A DNA stretch of 64,000 nt from Glaciecola sp. 33A (GCF_002836745.1 NZ_PJAR01000044.1:248001-312000); one strand, 5' to 3'. Shown: positions 47,788-61,259, counted from the first letter of the stretch. The notes: generated from the letters alone by a model not told the origin. Numbers and translations are program-made.

Positions 47788-47851
47788 ATTAGTGGTCCTT
47801 TAATATCTATTTCTGGAGAAGCACTGCGTCAAACGCAATACTAAATAATAT

Positions 47852-48436
47852 TTAATCCGCTTTGAAAGAATGCAATCGCTGTATAGCGGAGACTAAATCT
47901 TCTTTGATTAAGATCTCAGTACATCTGATTGCTTCATCTATAGCGGCATCAATTTTTTCTTGCTCTGCTTGTGCGGCTTTCCCTAAAACATGGCCGGTAA
48001 CTTTACCTTTATGACCTGGGTGACCAATACCTATTCTTAGTCGGAAAAATTCCCGTTGATTGGCTAGGCTAGCAACAATATCGCGAATACCATTTTGCGT
48101 TGAACTACCACCTATTTTGAATTTAGCAACTCCTGGGTCAAAATCGAGTTCATCGAATGCAACTAAAAGTTGGTCATAATCTATTTTGTAGAAGTTGGCT
48201 AATGCAGCGACCGCTTGGCCACTTTTATTCATAAAGGTAGTTGGGATGAGCAAACGGATGTCGCGCCCGTGCAGCGTAAAACGACCGGTAAAACCAAAAA
48301 ACTTACTTTCAAACGTTAAAGGACAATTAAATCTTGAAGCTAAGCTTTCAACAAACATCGCACCCGCATTGTGGCGGGTTCTTTGGTATTCGGGGCCTGG
48401 ATTACCCAGACCCACGATTAGACGAATGTCAGACAA
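47852..48436 (-). CDS. pth: Peptidyl-tRNA hydrolase
   Basis: Frees tRNA from prematurely released peptidyl-tRNA in the cytosol. It has 194 residues (E. coli 194). Motifs: [25 protein letters not shown] with catalytic His22, the substrate-contact [12 protein letters not shown], and [13 protein letters not shown] with the usual HGLRD replaced by NGIRD here. It follows rplY by five bases and is surely in one operon with it. Confidence 0.97.
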   Translation of the reverse strand: MSDIRLIVGLGNPGPEYQRTRHNAGAMFVESLASRFNCPLTFESKFFGFTGRFTLHGRDIRLLIPTTFMNKSGQAVAALANFYKIDYDQLLVAFDELDFDPGVAKFKIGGSSTQNGIRDIVASLANQREFFRLRIGIGHPGHKGKVTGHVLGKAAQAEQEKIDAAIDEAIRCTEILIKEDLVSAIQRLHSFKAD

Positions 48437-48441
48437 ACTGA

Positions 48442-49077
48442 TTATGCCTCAGTTGCGTCTGCTTCACCTTCACCTGCTGCTTCAATGCTTGGGCCCTTAG
48501 CCGTTTTAACAGTAACCACTGCTAAATCATGCTCTTCGCCTTTACCTAACTCAACCGATTCAACACCCTTAGGGAATTTAACGTTTGATAAGTGAATGGT
48601 TTGACCCATCTCAATATTACGTAAATCAATTTCAATATATTCAGGTAAGTCTTTAGGCATACATAAAACTTCGATATCGTTCATGTGATGCTCAGCGTGA
48701 CCGCCATTCAATTTAACCGCGTCAGATTCTGCTGCGTTAATGAAGTGAATAGGTACGTTAGTAGTTAACGTTTGACCCGCAATAACGCGTTGAAAATCGA
48801 TGTGCGTTACTTTTGGCTTAAACGGATGGCGTTGCATATCTTTAACAAGTACTTCTACTTTTTTACCATCAATGTTAATTGTTAACACGTGCGAGTAAAA
48901 AGCTTCAAACTCTTGAGCTTGGTTTACTTTATTATGTTCAAGGGTGATAGACATCGGTGCTTCGTCACCACCGTAAACGATTGCAGGCACTTTATCCTGA
49001 AGACGAAGGCGGCGGCTCGCACGTTTCCCTATGTCAGTTCGGATAGTTGCATCCAATTTAAAAATTGCTTTAGACAT
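48442..49077 (-). CDS. rplY: 50S ribosomal protein L25 (Ctc-type long form)
   Basis: Binds 5S rRNA in the large subunit. The start at 49077 was chosen over an in-frame codon 72 bases earlier because it gives the family start [18 protein letters not shown] and is preceded by GGAGA. It has 211 residues: an N-terminal L25 domain (1-95) and a C-terminal TL5/Ctc domain (about 100-190), then an acidic tail. E. coli L25 has only the first domain (94 residues). rplY and pth form an operon. Confidence 0.96.
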   Translation of the reverse strand: MSKAIFKLDATIRTDIGKRASRRLRLQDKVPAIVYGGDEAPMSITLEHNKVNQAQEFEAFYSHVLTINIDGKKVEVLVKDMQRHPFKPKVTHIDFQRVIAGQTLTTNVPIHFINAAESDAVKLNGGHAEHHMNDIEVLCMPKDLPEYIEIDLRNIEMGQTIHLSNVKFPKGVESVELGKGEEHDLAVVTVKTAKGPSIEAAGEGEADATEA

Positions 49078-49220
49078 GTTATGTCTCCAAATATATAAAA
49101 TTAATAAGCTCGATTTTGCGACCAAATCGAGTATGTTGTTGTTTTTCAACGTTTTTATTGTCGTCTGTTCTTTATTGTCGAATTAGTATTAAAAATATAA
49201 CGTGAGTAGACGACACCGGT

Positions 49221-49249
49221 AAAAAACAAAAGCCCGTATTAAAACGGGC
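49221..49249 (-). terminator. Terminator after the small lipoprotein gene
   Basis: On the minus strand GCCCGT, loop TTTAAT, ACGGGC and TTTTGTTTTTT. It ends transcription before the rplY-pth unit. Confidence 0.85.
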
Positions 49250-49354
49250 GGCGCATTCTATCACTGCGTGTACTAACACACAATGTAAACTTAAGCTCAG
49301 TCAGCCTAAATTAACCGCAAAGTAAGTAATCATTGGTTTGGTCAGTGTTTTGTT

Positions 49355-49792
49355 TTACAAATCTGTGTCATTAACGCTGGGACGTCCTGCTTTCTGCGCA
49401 TTTGACGCATCTAGAATGACGACGCTTTCAACCTTAATAACCTCACCAAATTGGGTAGTTGTGAGCATATTAGGTAATAGTTTGCCGCTCAACTGGATTA
49501 CTAAGCCATGACGTAAATCAGCTTTGCTCATGCCTATTGGCGTGTATTTATTACCATTCTCATCAATAAAACCAAAAAAACCGCCTTCCATTTGTTGAAA
49601 TAATACTTGGCCTTTTAAAACCAATAATTCTGCTGTGTCGGAGGATACTTTTGGCATATCGTTACTCAATAGTTGCTCGATTACTTTATCTTCGGGCGTA
49701 TTTTCAGCTTTATCTGTGTTTTCACTGGAGCACCCGGATAGCGCCGCAGTTAACAGTAAAAGACGAATGATGGAAACCGTTAACATACACAT
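49355..49792 (-). CDS. Small lipoprotein, unknown function
   Basis: 145 residues. The N-terminus is a lipoprotein signal (MCMLTVSIIRLLLLTAALSGC, lipidated Cys near 21). A charged linker (about 22-55) follows, then a small domain starting LLVLKGQVLFQQMEGGFFGFIDENGNKYTPI. The latter looks like a beta-rich OB-fold region as seen in many short envelope lipoproteins, but I do not recognise a named family. It has its own terminator and is probably a single gene. Confidence 0.7.
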   Translation of the reverse strand: MCMLTVSIIRLLLLTAALSGCSSENTDKAENTPEDKVIEQLLSNDMPKVSSDTAELLVLKGQVLFQQMEGGFFGFIDENGNKYTPIGMSKADLRHGLVIQLSGKLLPNMLTTTQFGEVIKVESVVILDASNAQKAGRPSVNDTDL

Positions 49793-50030
49793 ATTAATTT
49801 TCCCTTTAAAAAATTTAAGTCCAACTCTGCACCATTAACATTGCAGTTTAGATTGCTAGTGTTGATTGCAGCATGGTCGAACGCACTAAGGTCTATACAC
49901 ACTGGGTTTTGCAGCCTGACTTCATCATGATGTAATTAATTTAGAATAAGTCTGAGCGATGCTTTGTTTTCAATAAAAACAGATTTAAATAAATAACATA
50001 GCTTTAAATAGATAATATAATTTTAAATAC

Positions 50031-50067
50031 AAAAAAAGCCGCAAATCGGCAACGATAGGCAGCTTTT
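50031..50067 (-). terminator. Terminator after prs
   Basis: On the minus strand AAAAGCTGC pairs with GCGGCTTTT (one T-G pair), followed by a T run. Orientation and position fit the end of the ispE-tRNA-prs strand. Confidence 0.78.
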
Positions 50068-50084
50068 TTAGTTGTTTTTAGCGC

Positions 50085-51032
50085 TTAATATTCAAACATC
50101 GCTGATATAGATTCTTCGTTGCTAATACGGCGGATCGTTTCTGCTAACATCTCTGAAAGTGACAACTGCTTAACTTTCTTGAGCGCTCTTATTTCTGCGC
50201 GAAGCGGAATACTGTCAGTAATAATGATTTCGTCAATCACAGAATCTCGCAGGTTCTCCACCGCATTACCTGAGAATATCGCATGTGTCGCATATGCAAA
50301 TACCCTTGCTGCACCTTGCTCTTTAAGTGCTTCGGCTGCTTTCGCTAAGGTCCCACCTGTGTCGATCATGTCGTCGACAATAATGCAGTCCCTGCCTTTT
50401 ACATCACCGATGATGTTCATTACCTGAGCAACGTTTGCTTTTGGTCGACGTTTATCAATAATAGCTAAGTCTGAATCATTTAACAGCTTGGCAGTGGCTC
50501 GCGCTCTCACAACACCACCAATATCAGGTGAAACGACAATGGGTCGAACAAAGTCACGCTGAAACATATCATCAAGTAATATTGGCGTACCAAACGCATT
50601 GTCTACCGGTACATCAAAGAAACCTTGAATTTGTTCGGCGTGTAAATCGACGGTTAAAACGCGATCTACGCCAACGTTTGACAGGAAGTCAGCAACAACC
50701 TTCGCTGTAATTGGCACTCTTGCCGAGCGCACACGGCGGTCCTGACGTGCATATCCAAAGTAGGGGATAACTGCGGTAATTCGCCCGGCAGAAGCGCGAC
50801 GGAAGGCATCAATCATAACGATTAATTCCATTAAGTTATCATTGGTTGGCGCGCAAGTAGATTGAATAATAAAAACGTCAGAACCACGCACGTTTTCATG
50901 AATTTCTACACAAATTTCACCATCACTAAAACGACCAACACTGGCATTTCCTAATTTAGTGTATAAACGTTCGGCGACTTTCTGGGCGAGTTCAGGTACA
51001 GCATTTCCTGCAAAAAGCTTCATATCAGGCAC
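50085..51032 (-). CDS. prs: Ribose-phosphate pyrophosphokinase
   Basis: Makes PRPP for nucleotide, histidine and NAD synthesis. It has 315 residues, identical to the E. coli length. Motifs: [14 protein letters not shown], the ATP-loop [15 protein letters not shown] at about 97-111, [15 protein letters not shown] with the catalytic-site metal ligand His, and the PRPP-binding loop [19 protein letters not shown]. It lies after a tRNA-Gln gene in the ispE direction. Confidence 0.99.
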   Translation of the reverse strand: MPDMKLFAGNAVPELAQKVAERLYTKLGNASVGRFSDGEICVEIHENVRGSDVFIIQSTCAPTNDNLMELIVMIDAFRRASAGRITAVIPYFGYARQDRRVRSARVPITAKVVADFLSNVGVDRVLTVDLHAEQIQGFFDVPVDNAFGTPILLDDMFQRDFVRPIVVSPDIGGVVRARATAKLLNDSDLAIIDKRRPKANVAQVMNIIGDVKGRDCIIVDDMIDTGGTLAKAAEALKEQGAARVFAYATHAIFSGNAVENLRDSVIDEIIITDSIPLRAEIRALKKVKQLSLSEMLAETIRRISNEESISAMFEY

Positions 51033-51062
51033 AAGATAATCCTCAGTGCGTTGTTTAGGTGG

Positions 51063-51137
51063 TGGCTGGGGTAGCAGGACTTGAACCTACGATCGCGGGA
51101 TCAAAACCCGCTGCCTTACCAACTTGGCTATACCCCA
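51063..51137 (-). tRNA. tRNA-Gln (anticodon TTG), third copy
   Basis: 75 bases, identical to the copy at 45030-45104, with encoded CCA. It lies in the ispE-prs gap, so it may be cut from a longer transcript. Confidence 0.97.
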
Positions 51138-51176
51138 ATAATGTTTTAACTTGTCAGGAACTGTATGTTAGCTATT

Positions 51177-52022
51177 TTAGAGACCTAGGGCGATATGTAA
51201 ACCTGAACGGTTAACGCTTTTAGCAACAAAACCAGCATAACAATCGGGTAGCAAATGAAGAACTTTGTCTGCGTTTTCTTTCGCATCGAAAACTGCAAAA
51301 ACACTTGCACCGGTTCCAGTCATCCGCGACGGTGCGTAGTGTAACAACCAGTGTAATAAATTTGCAACATCCTTATGCGTTTTCTCGACTAAACTTTGAC
51401 AATCGTTGTGGGTTTTTTCAAAACTGTAGGTCTTGAAGTCGATCTTAGGCGTGTTTCGAGGTAAGTCAACCGAAGTAAATATTGTTTTTGTGGATATTGA
51501 TACATTGGGTGTCGCCACTAAATACCATTTCTCAGTTGTGGCTGTTGGTAATAAAACGTCGCCAACGCCTTCTGCAAAAGCCGTATTTCCATGCACAAAT
51601 ATAGGTACATCAGCACCCAATGTTAGGCCAATTTGGGCCAGCGCTTCGGTGTTCAAGTTGCAATGCCATAGTTGATTTAACACAACTAAAACCGTTGCAG
51701 CGTTTGATGAACCGCCACCAATTCCGCCACCCATAGGTAAGCGTTTATTGATATGTAGTACACAGCCGTTTCTTTCATGAGCATAGGCTTTCAATGCTAT
51801 CGCAGCGCGGTAAACTAAGTTTTCGTGCTCGGGCACGCCAGACAATTGCTCGGCTATTCTAATAGTACTGTTAGCATTGATGTCGAAACCAATTTCATCA
51901 CCTTGGTCTAATAATTGAAATAGACTTTGCAACTGGTGATACCCATTTTCATAGCGACCGATAATGTGCAAAAATAAATTAAGCTTTGCAGGGCTTGGGT
52001 ACCACTTTATTTTCGGTGCCAC
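51177..52022 (-). CDS. ispE: 4-diphosphocytidyl-2-C-methyl-D-erythritol kinase
   Basis: GHMP kinase of the non-mevalonate isoprenoid pathway, cytosolic. It has 281 residues (E. coli 283). The first motif PSPAKLNLFLHIIGR contains the catalytic Lys; the ATP loop LPMGGGIGGGSSNAATVL is at about 90-107, with GADVPIFVHG after it and the third motif MTGTGASVFAVF near 245. It overlaps lolB by 16 bases, so the two are translationally coupled, lolB first. Confidence 0.97.
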   Translation of the reverse strand: MAPKIKWYPSPAKLNLFLHIIGRYENGYHQLQSLFQLLDQGDEIGFDINANSTIRIAEQLSGVPEHENLVYRAAIALKAYAHERNGCVLHINKRLPMGGGIGGGSSNAATVLVVLNQLWHCNLNTEALAQIGLTLGADVPIFVHGNTAFAEGVGDVLLPTATTEKWYLVATPNVSISTKTIFTSVDLPRNTPKIDFKTYSFEKTHNDCQSLVEKTHKDVANLLHWLLHYAPSRMTGTGASVFAVFDAKENADKVLHLLPDCYAGFVAKSVNRSGLHIALGL

Positions 52023-52642
52023 TGTCGGACCTTAAATTTTAATCGGGTTTGCTTTATTGGATTATTAACTTCAATTAAAAATGGAAGCCAAACACCTTGC
52101 ACATATCCATATTGACTGTAGGTAATTTGCCAACCAGTGCACGTTGCACAAATAGGCTGAATAATTTCTGGTAAGCCTTTATCGTTCAATATTACGTGGT
52201 CGCGCTCACTGACGGAGCCTTTGATCCACTGGGGCAAGTTATCTAGAGGAAGTATCCACCCCGTGGTGCGGTATACAAGTGCTTCGGTCGATGCTCCCTC
52301 GTACTCCTCACCATCGGCTTCTAAACGCGCAACTTCACCGTTGTAAGTCAAATTGAGCAAAGATACACCAATCAAGTTAGTTAGTCGAAAGTCGACAACC
52401 TGATTCGACTGCTGCCAATTTAAATACGCACTCTTGCGTTCACTCGGTGTAATAATTGCCATTTTACCGGTGAGTTCCCAGTGACTCATTAATCTTAGCT
52501 TTTCTTGATTTTGTAATTGCAGATACTCAGCCGACATATCAATTACTTTTCGATTATGCAGGTTGTGCGTGTTTTTACAGCTACTAATCAGCAAAATAAG
52601 CAGACAAATACCAATAAATTTATATGATGAAGAAGTGAGCAC
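52007..52642 (-). CDS. lolB: Outer-membrane lipoprotein LolB
   Basis: Receives lipoproteins from LolA and inserts them into the outer membrane. It has 211 residues (E. coli 207). The signal peptide ends in a lipobox with Cys near 22 (LLILLISSCKNTHN). The body has WELTGKMAIITPSERKSAYLNWQQ and LTNLIGVSLLNLTYNG, which fit the LolB barrel. It opens the minus-strand lolB-ispE unit and is divergent from hemA, the conserved arrangement. Confidence 0.94.
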   Translation of the reverse strand: MLTSSSYKFIGICLLILLISSCKNTHNLHNRKVIDMSAEYLQLQNQEKLRLMSHWELTGKMAIITPSERKSAYLNWQQSNQVVDFRLTNLIGVSLLNLTYNGEVARLEADGEEYEGASTEALVYRTTGWILPLDNLPQWIKGSVSERDHVILNDKGLPEIIQPICATCTGWQITYSQYGYVQGVWLPFLIEVNNPIKQTRLKFKVRQWHRK

Positions 52643-52983
52643 TAAAAAACCTTTGGTAAAATAATACGTTGAAAGACTAGCATTTTGCTACTTAAATTAA
52701 ATTAGCGAGATAATGAGATGATAAAGTTAAAAAATATGCATATCAATTGCTTAATTAATGCTCTTTACTATTTATTGAGCTAGGCCCTCAATTATAACGC
52801 TCATAATGAGTATTTTTAATAGTAAACCCTATTTAATATAGCATAATCGTCTTATAATCGAGCATGATCGACTGACGACGGACGTCTATTCGTAAATTCT
52901 TTAATCTCAATTTCTTTCAATCATATACGCTTTTTCGTACAATGCCGCGGACAAACTAAACATGGGACTAATATCTTTTTTTA
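52643..52983. promoter_or_regulatory. lolB-hemA divergent promoter region
   Basis: 341 bases without a gene. A TATAAT at 52853-52858 may be the hemA -10; no good -35 is visible. Confidence 0.35.
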
Positions 52984-54267
52984 ATGACCATCATTGCGCT
53001 CGGGATTAATCACAAGTCTGCACCGGTAAATTTGCGGGAGAAAGTTGCGTTTTCGCCTGACAAACTTGCGCATGCTCTGCAATCTTGCCCTCAATATACG
53101 GGTGCTAAGCAGGTAGTCATATTATCTACTTGTAATAGAACTGAAGTGTACATCAAGGCTAAACAGCCTGAGGATGCGGACAAACTATGCCAGTGGTTAG
53201 CGGATTTTCATCAAACCGACTATGAGATTATTAATCAGCACAGTTATGTCAAGCACGGAGACAACGCCATTAACCATCTTATGCGAGTTGCGTGCGGATT
53301 AGATTCATTAATAATAGGCGAACCACAAATTTTAGGTCAAGTTAAGCAAGCATATACGGAATCTAAAAACGCGGGTAAAATCAGTGCTGAGTTTGAAAAG
53401 TTATTTCAATCTACTTTTTCTATCGCAAAAAAAGTGCGTACCGACACTGAAATTGGTGCTAATGCAGTTTCTGTTGCGTTCGCTGCAGTGCAGTTAGCAA
53501 AACAAATATTTTCAAAATTAACACACAGCAATGTGCTGTTGATTGGTGCAGGTGAAACCATCGAATTGGTAGCAAAGCACCTAGTCGATGCCGAAGCAAA
53601 ATCGATTACAGTGGCCAATAGAACGCTTTCAAGAGCAAGTAAATTGGCACAAGGCCTTAACGGGACTGCAATTACAATTAGTCAAATACCGGAACATTTG
53701 GCGCAAGCCGATATTGTGATCAGTTCGACCGCTAGTTCATTGCCGCTTATTGGCCGAGGCACCGTAGCAACCGCGCTTAAAACAAGAAAGCATAAGCCTA
53801 TGTTGTTGATCGACTTAGCGGTACCAAGAGATATTGAACATGAAGTAGGTGAGTTAGATGATGCGTATTTGTATACGGTAGATGACTTGCAGAATATTGT
53901 GGAACAAAACGTAGCAAATCGCGAAGTTGCAGCGCAACAAGCTGAACACATGATTAGCAAAATGGTAATTAGCTACGGATCTTGGCAGCAGCATTACCAA
54001 AATGTTGATTTAATAAAGAATTATCGTGAAAAAGCGGAACAAACACGTGATGATGCGCTGCAAAGAGCATTACGGCAGATTGATGATGGTATTGCGCCAG
54101 ACGAGGCCATGAAAGAGTTGGCCTTCAAGTTAACCCAAGCTATGTTACACGGCCCAACAAAAGCTTTGCAACAGGCAAGTAAGCTGCCCGATGATAATAA
54201 TCTAAACTTTTTAGCAAAAGCGCTAGGATTACAAGGGACAGTCAAAAGAGAAACAGGAAAAGAATGA
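52984..54267 (+). CDS. hemA: Glutamyl-tRNA reductase
   Basis: First committed step of haem synthesis by the C5 pathway, reducing glutamyl-tRNA to glutamate-1-semialdehyde with NADPH. It has 427 residues (E. coli 418). The catalytic Cys50 is in [11 protein letters not shown]; the motif [15 protein letters not shown] is at about 105-120, and the NADPH-binding part is [19 protein letters not shown]-terminal dimerisation domain ends the protein. It overlaps prfA by four bases. Confidence 0.98.
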   Translation: MTIIALGINHKSAPVNLREKVAFSPDKLAHALQSCPQYTGAKQVVILSTCNRTEVYIKAKQPEDADKLCQWLADFHQTDYEIINQHSYVKHGDNAINHLMRVACGLDSLIIGEPQILGQVKQAYTESKNAGKISAEFEKLFQSTFSIAKKVRTDTEIGANAVSVAFAAVQLAKQIFSKLTHSNVLLIGAGETIELVAKHLVDAEAKSITVANRTLSRASKLAQGLNGTAITISQIPEHLAQADIVISSTASSLPLIGRGTVATALKTRKHKPMLLIDLAVPRDIEHEVGELDDAYLYTVDDLQNIVEQNVANREVAAQQAEHMISKMVISYGSWQQHYQNVDLIKNYREKAEQTRDDALQRALRQIDDGIAPDEAMKELAFKLTQAMLHGPTKALQQASKLPDDNNLNFLAKALGLQGTVKRETGKE

Positions 54268-55352
54268 AACAGTCCGTAGTCAATAAATTAGAATCGTTGG
54301 TGGAGCGTTTTGAAGAAGTCCAAGCGCTATTGGGCGATCCTGGTGTGATTGGTAATCAAGATAAATTCCGTAACTTAAGTAAGGAATATTCACAATTAGA
54401 AGCTGTTGTTACGCAGTTTGGCGGCTATCAGTCAGCACAAAAAGACGTTGAATCTGCGCTTGAAATGATTCAGGAGAATGATCCTGACATAAAAGAAATG
54501 GCGCAAGAAGAGTTAAAAGACAGCAAAGCTCGCGTTGAAGAGCTAGAAATGAGTTTGCAAATTTTGTTACTGCCCAAAGACCCGAAAGATGACAACAGTT
54601 GTTTCTTAGAAATCCGTGCTGGGGCTGGCGGTGATGAAGCAGCAATCTTTGCTGGCGATTTATTTCGTATGTATAGCCGCTACGCAGAAAACAAAGGCTG
54701 GAAGTTGGAGCTAATGACTTCTAACCTTGGCGATCATGGTGGCTACAAAGAAATCATTGTTAATGTCAGTGGCGCTGGAGCGTATGGCGTCTTGAAATTT
54801 GAATCCGGTGGACATCGCGTGCAACGAGTGCCAGAAACTGAATCTCAAGGACGTATTCATACGTCGGCTTGCACCGTCGCTGTATTGCCTGAAATCCCAG
54901 AGTCAGAAGCCATTGAGATTAACGCTGGAGATCTTCGCGTAGATACTTACAGAGCCTCGGGTGCCGGTGGTCAGCACGTTAACAAAACTGACTCTGCGAT
55001 CCGACTTACGCATCTACCTACTGGTGTGGTTGTTGAATGCCAGGATGAACGCTCGCAGCATAAAAATAGAGCGAGAGCAATGTCGGTTTTGCAAGCACGG
55101 TTAAATCAGATTGAAGAAGATAAGCGAAATGCAGAAGAAGCTAGTACTAGAAAAAGCTTAGTGGGTAGTGGTGATCGCTCACAGCGGATACGCACCTACA
55201 ACTTCCCTCAAGGGCGCGTAACGGACCACCGTATTAACCTAACCCTATATAAATTAGACGACATCATTGCAGGTGATTTAGGCGCGTTAATGGAACCTAT
55301 CCGCCAAGAGCATCAAGCAGATATGCTTGCTTCACTGTCCGAAGAGTATTGA
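54264..55352 (+). CDS. prfA: Peptide chain release factor 1
   Basis: Ends translation at UAA and UAG. It has 362 residues (E. coli 360). The stop-codon motif is Pro190-Glu191-Thr192, the P-x-T form of RF1 (E. coli has PAT). The GGQ motif (Gly235-Gly236-Gln237) is in [18 protein letters not shown]. The start overlaps the hemA end (ATGA), the coupling seen in E. coli; prmC follows at once. Confidence 0.99.
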   Translation: MKQSVVNKLESLVERFEEVQALLGDPGVIGNQDKFRNLSKEYSQLEAVVTQFGGYQSAQKDVESALEMIQENDPDIKEMAQEELKDSKARVEELEMSLQILLLPKDPKDDNSCFLEIRAGAGGDEAAIFAGDLFRMYSRYAENKGWKLELMTSNLGDHGGYKEIIVNVSGAGAYGVLKFESGGHRVQRVPETESQGRIHTSACTVAVLPEIPESEAIEINAGDLRVDTYRASGAGGQHVNKTDSAIRLTHLPTGVVVECQDERSQHKNRARAMSVLQARLNQIEEDKRNAEEASTRKSLVGSGDRSQRIRTYNFPQGRVTDHRINLTLYKLDDIIAGDLGALMEPIRQEHQADMLASLSEEY

Positions 55353-55359
55353 TTAAAAA

Positions 55360-56301
55360 GTGGCATCGACTCGCAATAGCATAAAATTTGATGGCGCTGG
55401 TGAAACACAAGCTAGCGCTATCGGCATGTTCATCAGTTCATGCAATAGCATTGCTGACGCGTTGACTGCGAGTAAAAAAGTGTTATCTGAGCAGCAAGCT
55501 AACCTGACCTTTAATGACCCAAGGCTAGAGGCTAAAATATTTGTTGAGTTTGCATTTAATAAAACATCCATGCAATTAATTACCCAAAGCGATAAACCGC
55601 TATGTGCCAGTGGTAAAAAGAAGCTTGTCACGGCACTTAGCAAACGTATATTAGGATATCCAGTAGCCTATATCGTTGGGCATCAGCCTTTTTGGACACT
55701 CAATTTGAGCGTATCAGAACATACCTTAATTCCTAGAGCTGATTCTGAAATAGTGGTTGAAACAGCGATATCATTGCCGCTCCCAACTCATGCAAACGTG
55801 CTCGATTTAGGCACCGGTACTGGTGCTATCGCTTTGGCAATTAAATCGGAATGTCCACATTGGCTTATTACTGGGTGTGATTTTAAACAAGAAATAATTG
55901 AACTTGCAGAGGCAAATGCAATCGGTAACAACGTCGATGTTGCATTTGTATTGAGCAATTGGTTTTCGGCTATTGCAACAACGCAAAGGTACGATTTAAT
56001 TGTTTCTAATCCTCCTTATGTCGAATCTAATTCAGTATGGCTCAAGCAAGGCGACGTTCGATTTGAACCTAGCAGTGCCTTAACTTCGGGTATAGACGGT
56101 TTAGACGATATCAAGCATATTATTTGCGAAGGTGCTCAGTTTTTAAATAATGGTGGCTATTTGCTTTTGGAGCATGGGCACAAGCAAGCTGGTATGATCC
56201 AGCAGATGCTGCAAGAAACCGGTTATAAAGAAGTGACGACAAAACAAGATTTAAATAGGTTAGATAGAGTGACACTAGGACGCTGGCTGCCTAATAATTA
56301 G
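55360..56301 (+). CDS. prmC: Release-factor glutamine methyltransferase
   Basis: Methylates the GGQ glutamine of RF1 and RF2. SAM motif LDLGTGTGAIALAI and catalytic NPPY (VSNPPYVE) are present, together with LIPRADSE (usually LIPRPDTE). From GTG at 55360 it has 313 residues, longer than E. coli (277). An in-frame ATG at 55426 would give 291 residues, matching the family start better, but has no good ribosome binding site. The true start is therefore uncertain. It lies seven bases after prfA. Confidence 0.93.
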   Translation: MASTRNSIKFDGAGETQASAIGMFISSCNSIADALTASKKVLSEQQANLTFNDPRLEAKIFVEFAFNKTSMQLITQSDKPLCASGKKKLVTALSKRILGYPVAYIVGHQPFWTLNLSVSEHTLIPRADSEIVVETAISLPLPTHANVLDLGTGTGAIALAIKSECPHWLITGCDFKQEIIELAEANAIGNNVDVAFVLSNWFSAIATTQRYDLIVSNPPYVESNSVWLKQGDVRFEPSSALTSGIDGLDDIKHIICEGAQFLNNGGYLLLEHGHKQAGMIQQMLQETGYKEVTTKQDLNRLDRVTLGRWLPNN

Positions 56302-56334
56302 CAATAAACATATAATGATAAAAAGGACGATGAT

Positions 56335-56544
56335 ATGTATGAAACAGTCCTCCATCTTCATGTGAGCGCTGTGGTGTCTAGTAAAGTCGTTGGCGTTATA
56401 TTGTATATTGTGTCTGGGTTCTTTGCCTTAAAATGGGCACAAACAAATCGCTCAAGAACAGTCGGCTTTGTTTGTGCTGTTATTTGGGCGGTACTAACCG
56501 CCACTGTGGCCTTTACTAAGCAGCCATTTTTGTTTTTGGCATAG
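56335..56544 (+). CDS. Short SirB2-like membrane protein
   Basis: 69 residues, preceded by a good site (AAAAGGACG). The position between prmC and kdsA is that of sirB2 (ychQ) in E. coli. The first 15 residues (MYETVLHLHVSAVV) resemble the SirB2 start, and the rest (KVVGVILYIVSGFFAL ... FTKQPFLF) resembles the SirB2 C-terminal half. About 60 residues of the middle, two of four helices, appear missing while the frame is kept. It is either a real short form or a remnant. sirB1, normally next, is absent. Confidence 0.65.
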   Translation: MYETVLHLHVSAVVSSKVVGVILYIVSGFFALKWAQTNRSRTVGFVCAVIWAVLTATVAFTKQPFLFLA

Positions 56545-56630
56545 ATATTCTCATATTAGCCAGTGTCTTTAGGCGTCTTTGCTGTAGTTGCTTAGCGTCA
56601 ATATGCTGTAAACTGGAACGATGACCATAG

Positions 56631-57482
<852 letters not shown>

Positions 57483-57533
57483 CAGTTTATTATCTCATCA
57501 TGTCGTTGCGCCTGAATATGGTGTATTGATAAC

Positions 57534-58190
57534 GTGATATTTAATAACGAAGCTGTGATCCTCTTGCATGGGTTGGCTCGCAAAGCCTCTTCAATGAAAA
57601 AGCTTGAGAGAGCCTTAAAAGAAAATGGATATCAGGTTGTTAATGTAGATTACCCGTCAACAAAACATGATATCGAGGCGCTTGCAGAATGGAGTATCGG
57701 CAATGCTATTAAAAAAGTGGGCCCAAATAGCAAAATTCATTTTGTAACGCATTCGATGGGTGGAATTTTGGTCCGCCAGTTTCTGCGCCAATATAAAATG
57801 CATAACCTTGGTCGAGTGGTTATGCTAGGGCCACCCAACTCGGGTAGTGAAATTGTGGATTTGCTGCAAAACGTACCCGGCTTTAAAACCGTTAATGGAC
57901 CTGCTGGTTTGCAGCTTTCTGCAAAAAAAGATGCGTTACCTAATCAATTAGGTCCGGCTAATTTTGAACTGGGAATTATTGCTGGCTCTCGCAGTGTTAA
58001 TTTGGTTTTATCAACAATGCTACCCATGCCTAACGATGGCAAAGTATCGGTTGAAAGTTCCAAACTAGAAGGGATGTCAGCTCACCTTACAATGCCGGTA
58101 ACGCACACTTTTATGATGCGAAATTCGGCGGTTATTACACAAGTTATTCTATTCTTACAACAGGGAGCGTTTAAGTCGATTACAAAATAA
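57534..58190 (+). CDS. Alpha/beta hydrolase (lipase-like)
   Basis: 218 residues, GTG start at 57534. It opens with AVILLHGLARKASSM, the oxyanion turn of lipase-like hydrolases. The nucleophile elbow THSMGG has Ser74. A late His (PVTHTFMMRN) probably completes the triad, with the acid before it. No signal peptide is seen, so it is cytosolic. It follows kdsA by 51 bases and may be co-transcribed; the substrate is unknown. Confidence 0.85.
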   Translation: MIFNNEAVILLHGLARKASSMKKLERALKENGYQVVNVDYPSTKHDIEALAEWSIGNAIKKVGPNSKIHFVTHSMGGILVRQFLRQYKMHNLGRVVMLGPPNSGSEIVDLLQNVPGFKTVNGPAGLQLSAKKDALPNQLGPANFELGIIAGSRSVNLVLSTMLPMPNDGKVSVESSKLEGMSAHLTMPVTHTFMMRNSAVITQVILFLQQGAFKSITK

Positions 58191-58195
58191 AGTGG

Positions 58196-58657
58196 CTATT
58201 TTCGACAACACTTTTTGTATTTTACAGCACTGCCACATGGACACTCATCGTTTCGATTAGGTGTAAATTTTCCTGATTTATTTTGCATAACACCGGTGGT
58301 GTAATACCAATGCGCATCTTGCTTTATAAAACTGGACAGTTCGTGTATGCGAAAATAGTCAGTATCCAAAGCATAGGTCGCAATAAACTCGACAATTCCA
58401 ACTGCGTCTCTTTCTGCCGATCCCAACACATCAAGTTTGAGCCACCTAGTGTTGTCAGTGGACTCACGTAATGTTGACAAGGTTAGGCTTCGTCTTTGTT
58501 CAGGAGCATAGGTGGCTAAAACGTAAGCATAATTTTTGACCGCATATGCACTAAATCGTGAGCGCATTAGTTGCTCTGGATCCAGAGCGCTTGTATTTTT
58601 AATTATAGGCTCGCAGCAATCTGAAAATAGACGATTGCTGCAACAATAACAGTACAT
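58196..58657 (-). CDS. YchJ-family (UPF0225) SEC-C metal-binding protein
   Basis: 153 residues. The start at 58657 was chosen over an in-frame codon 33 bases upstream because it gives the family start with the first cysteines at once (MYCYCCSNRLFSDCC). The middle has the NTF2-like part (MRSRFSAYAVKNYAYVLATY). The C-terminus is a SEC-C zinc motif (CPCGSAVKYKKCC). No enzymatic role is established. It is convergent with the hydrolase gene, five bases apart. Confidence 0.9.
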   Translation of the reverse strand: MYCYCCSNRLFSDCCEPIIKNTSALDPEQLMRSRFSAYAVKNYAYVLATYAPEQRRSLTLSTLRESTDNTRWLKLDVLGSAERDAVGIVEFIATYALDTDYFRIHELSSFIKQDAHWYYTTGVMQNKSGKFTPNRNDECPCGSAVKYKKCCRK

Positions 58658-58745
58658 ATTTATCTCAATATCAACAATGTATGCTAACAAGATACTGAAA
58701 ATGACTGTGTTGTTCTAGTGACAGAGACGAAATACAGTGCCAAAG

Positions 58746-58782
58746 TTATCGTATTTTTAGAATAAATCTAAAAATACGATAA
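58746..58782. repeat. Perfect 16-bp palindrome upstream of icd
   Basis: TTATCGTATTTTTAGA (58746-58761), five-base loop, and the full complement (58767-58782). It is AT-rich, without a long T run after it. Confidence 0.8.
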
Positions 58783-58792
58783 TACTCACAAA

Positions 58793-58825
58793 TTGGCTTG
58801 CGCTAAAGCGAGCTAAACAAGCCAA
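58793..58825. repeat. Nested inverted repeat upstream of icd
   Basis: TTGGCTTG (58793-58800) pairs with CAAGCCAA (58818-58825). Inside it CGCT (58801-58804) pairs with AGCG (58807-58810). It starts ten bases after the 16-bp palindrome. Confidence 0.75.

Positions 58826-61259
<2,434 letters not shown>

Noticed and set aside
49078-49149. N-terminal extension of L25
   Set aside because: The family start MSKAIF with GGAGA upstream is at 49077; the extra 24 residues are not found in L25 proteins.
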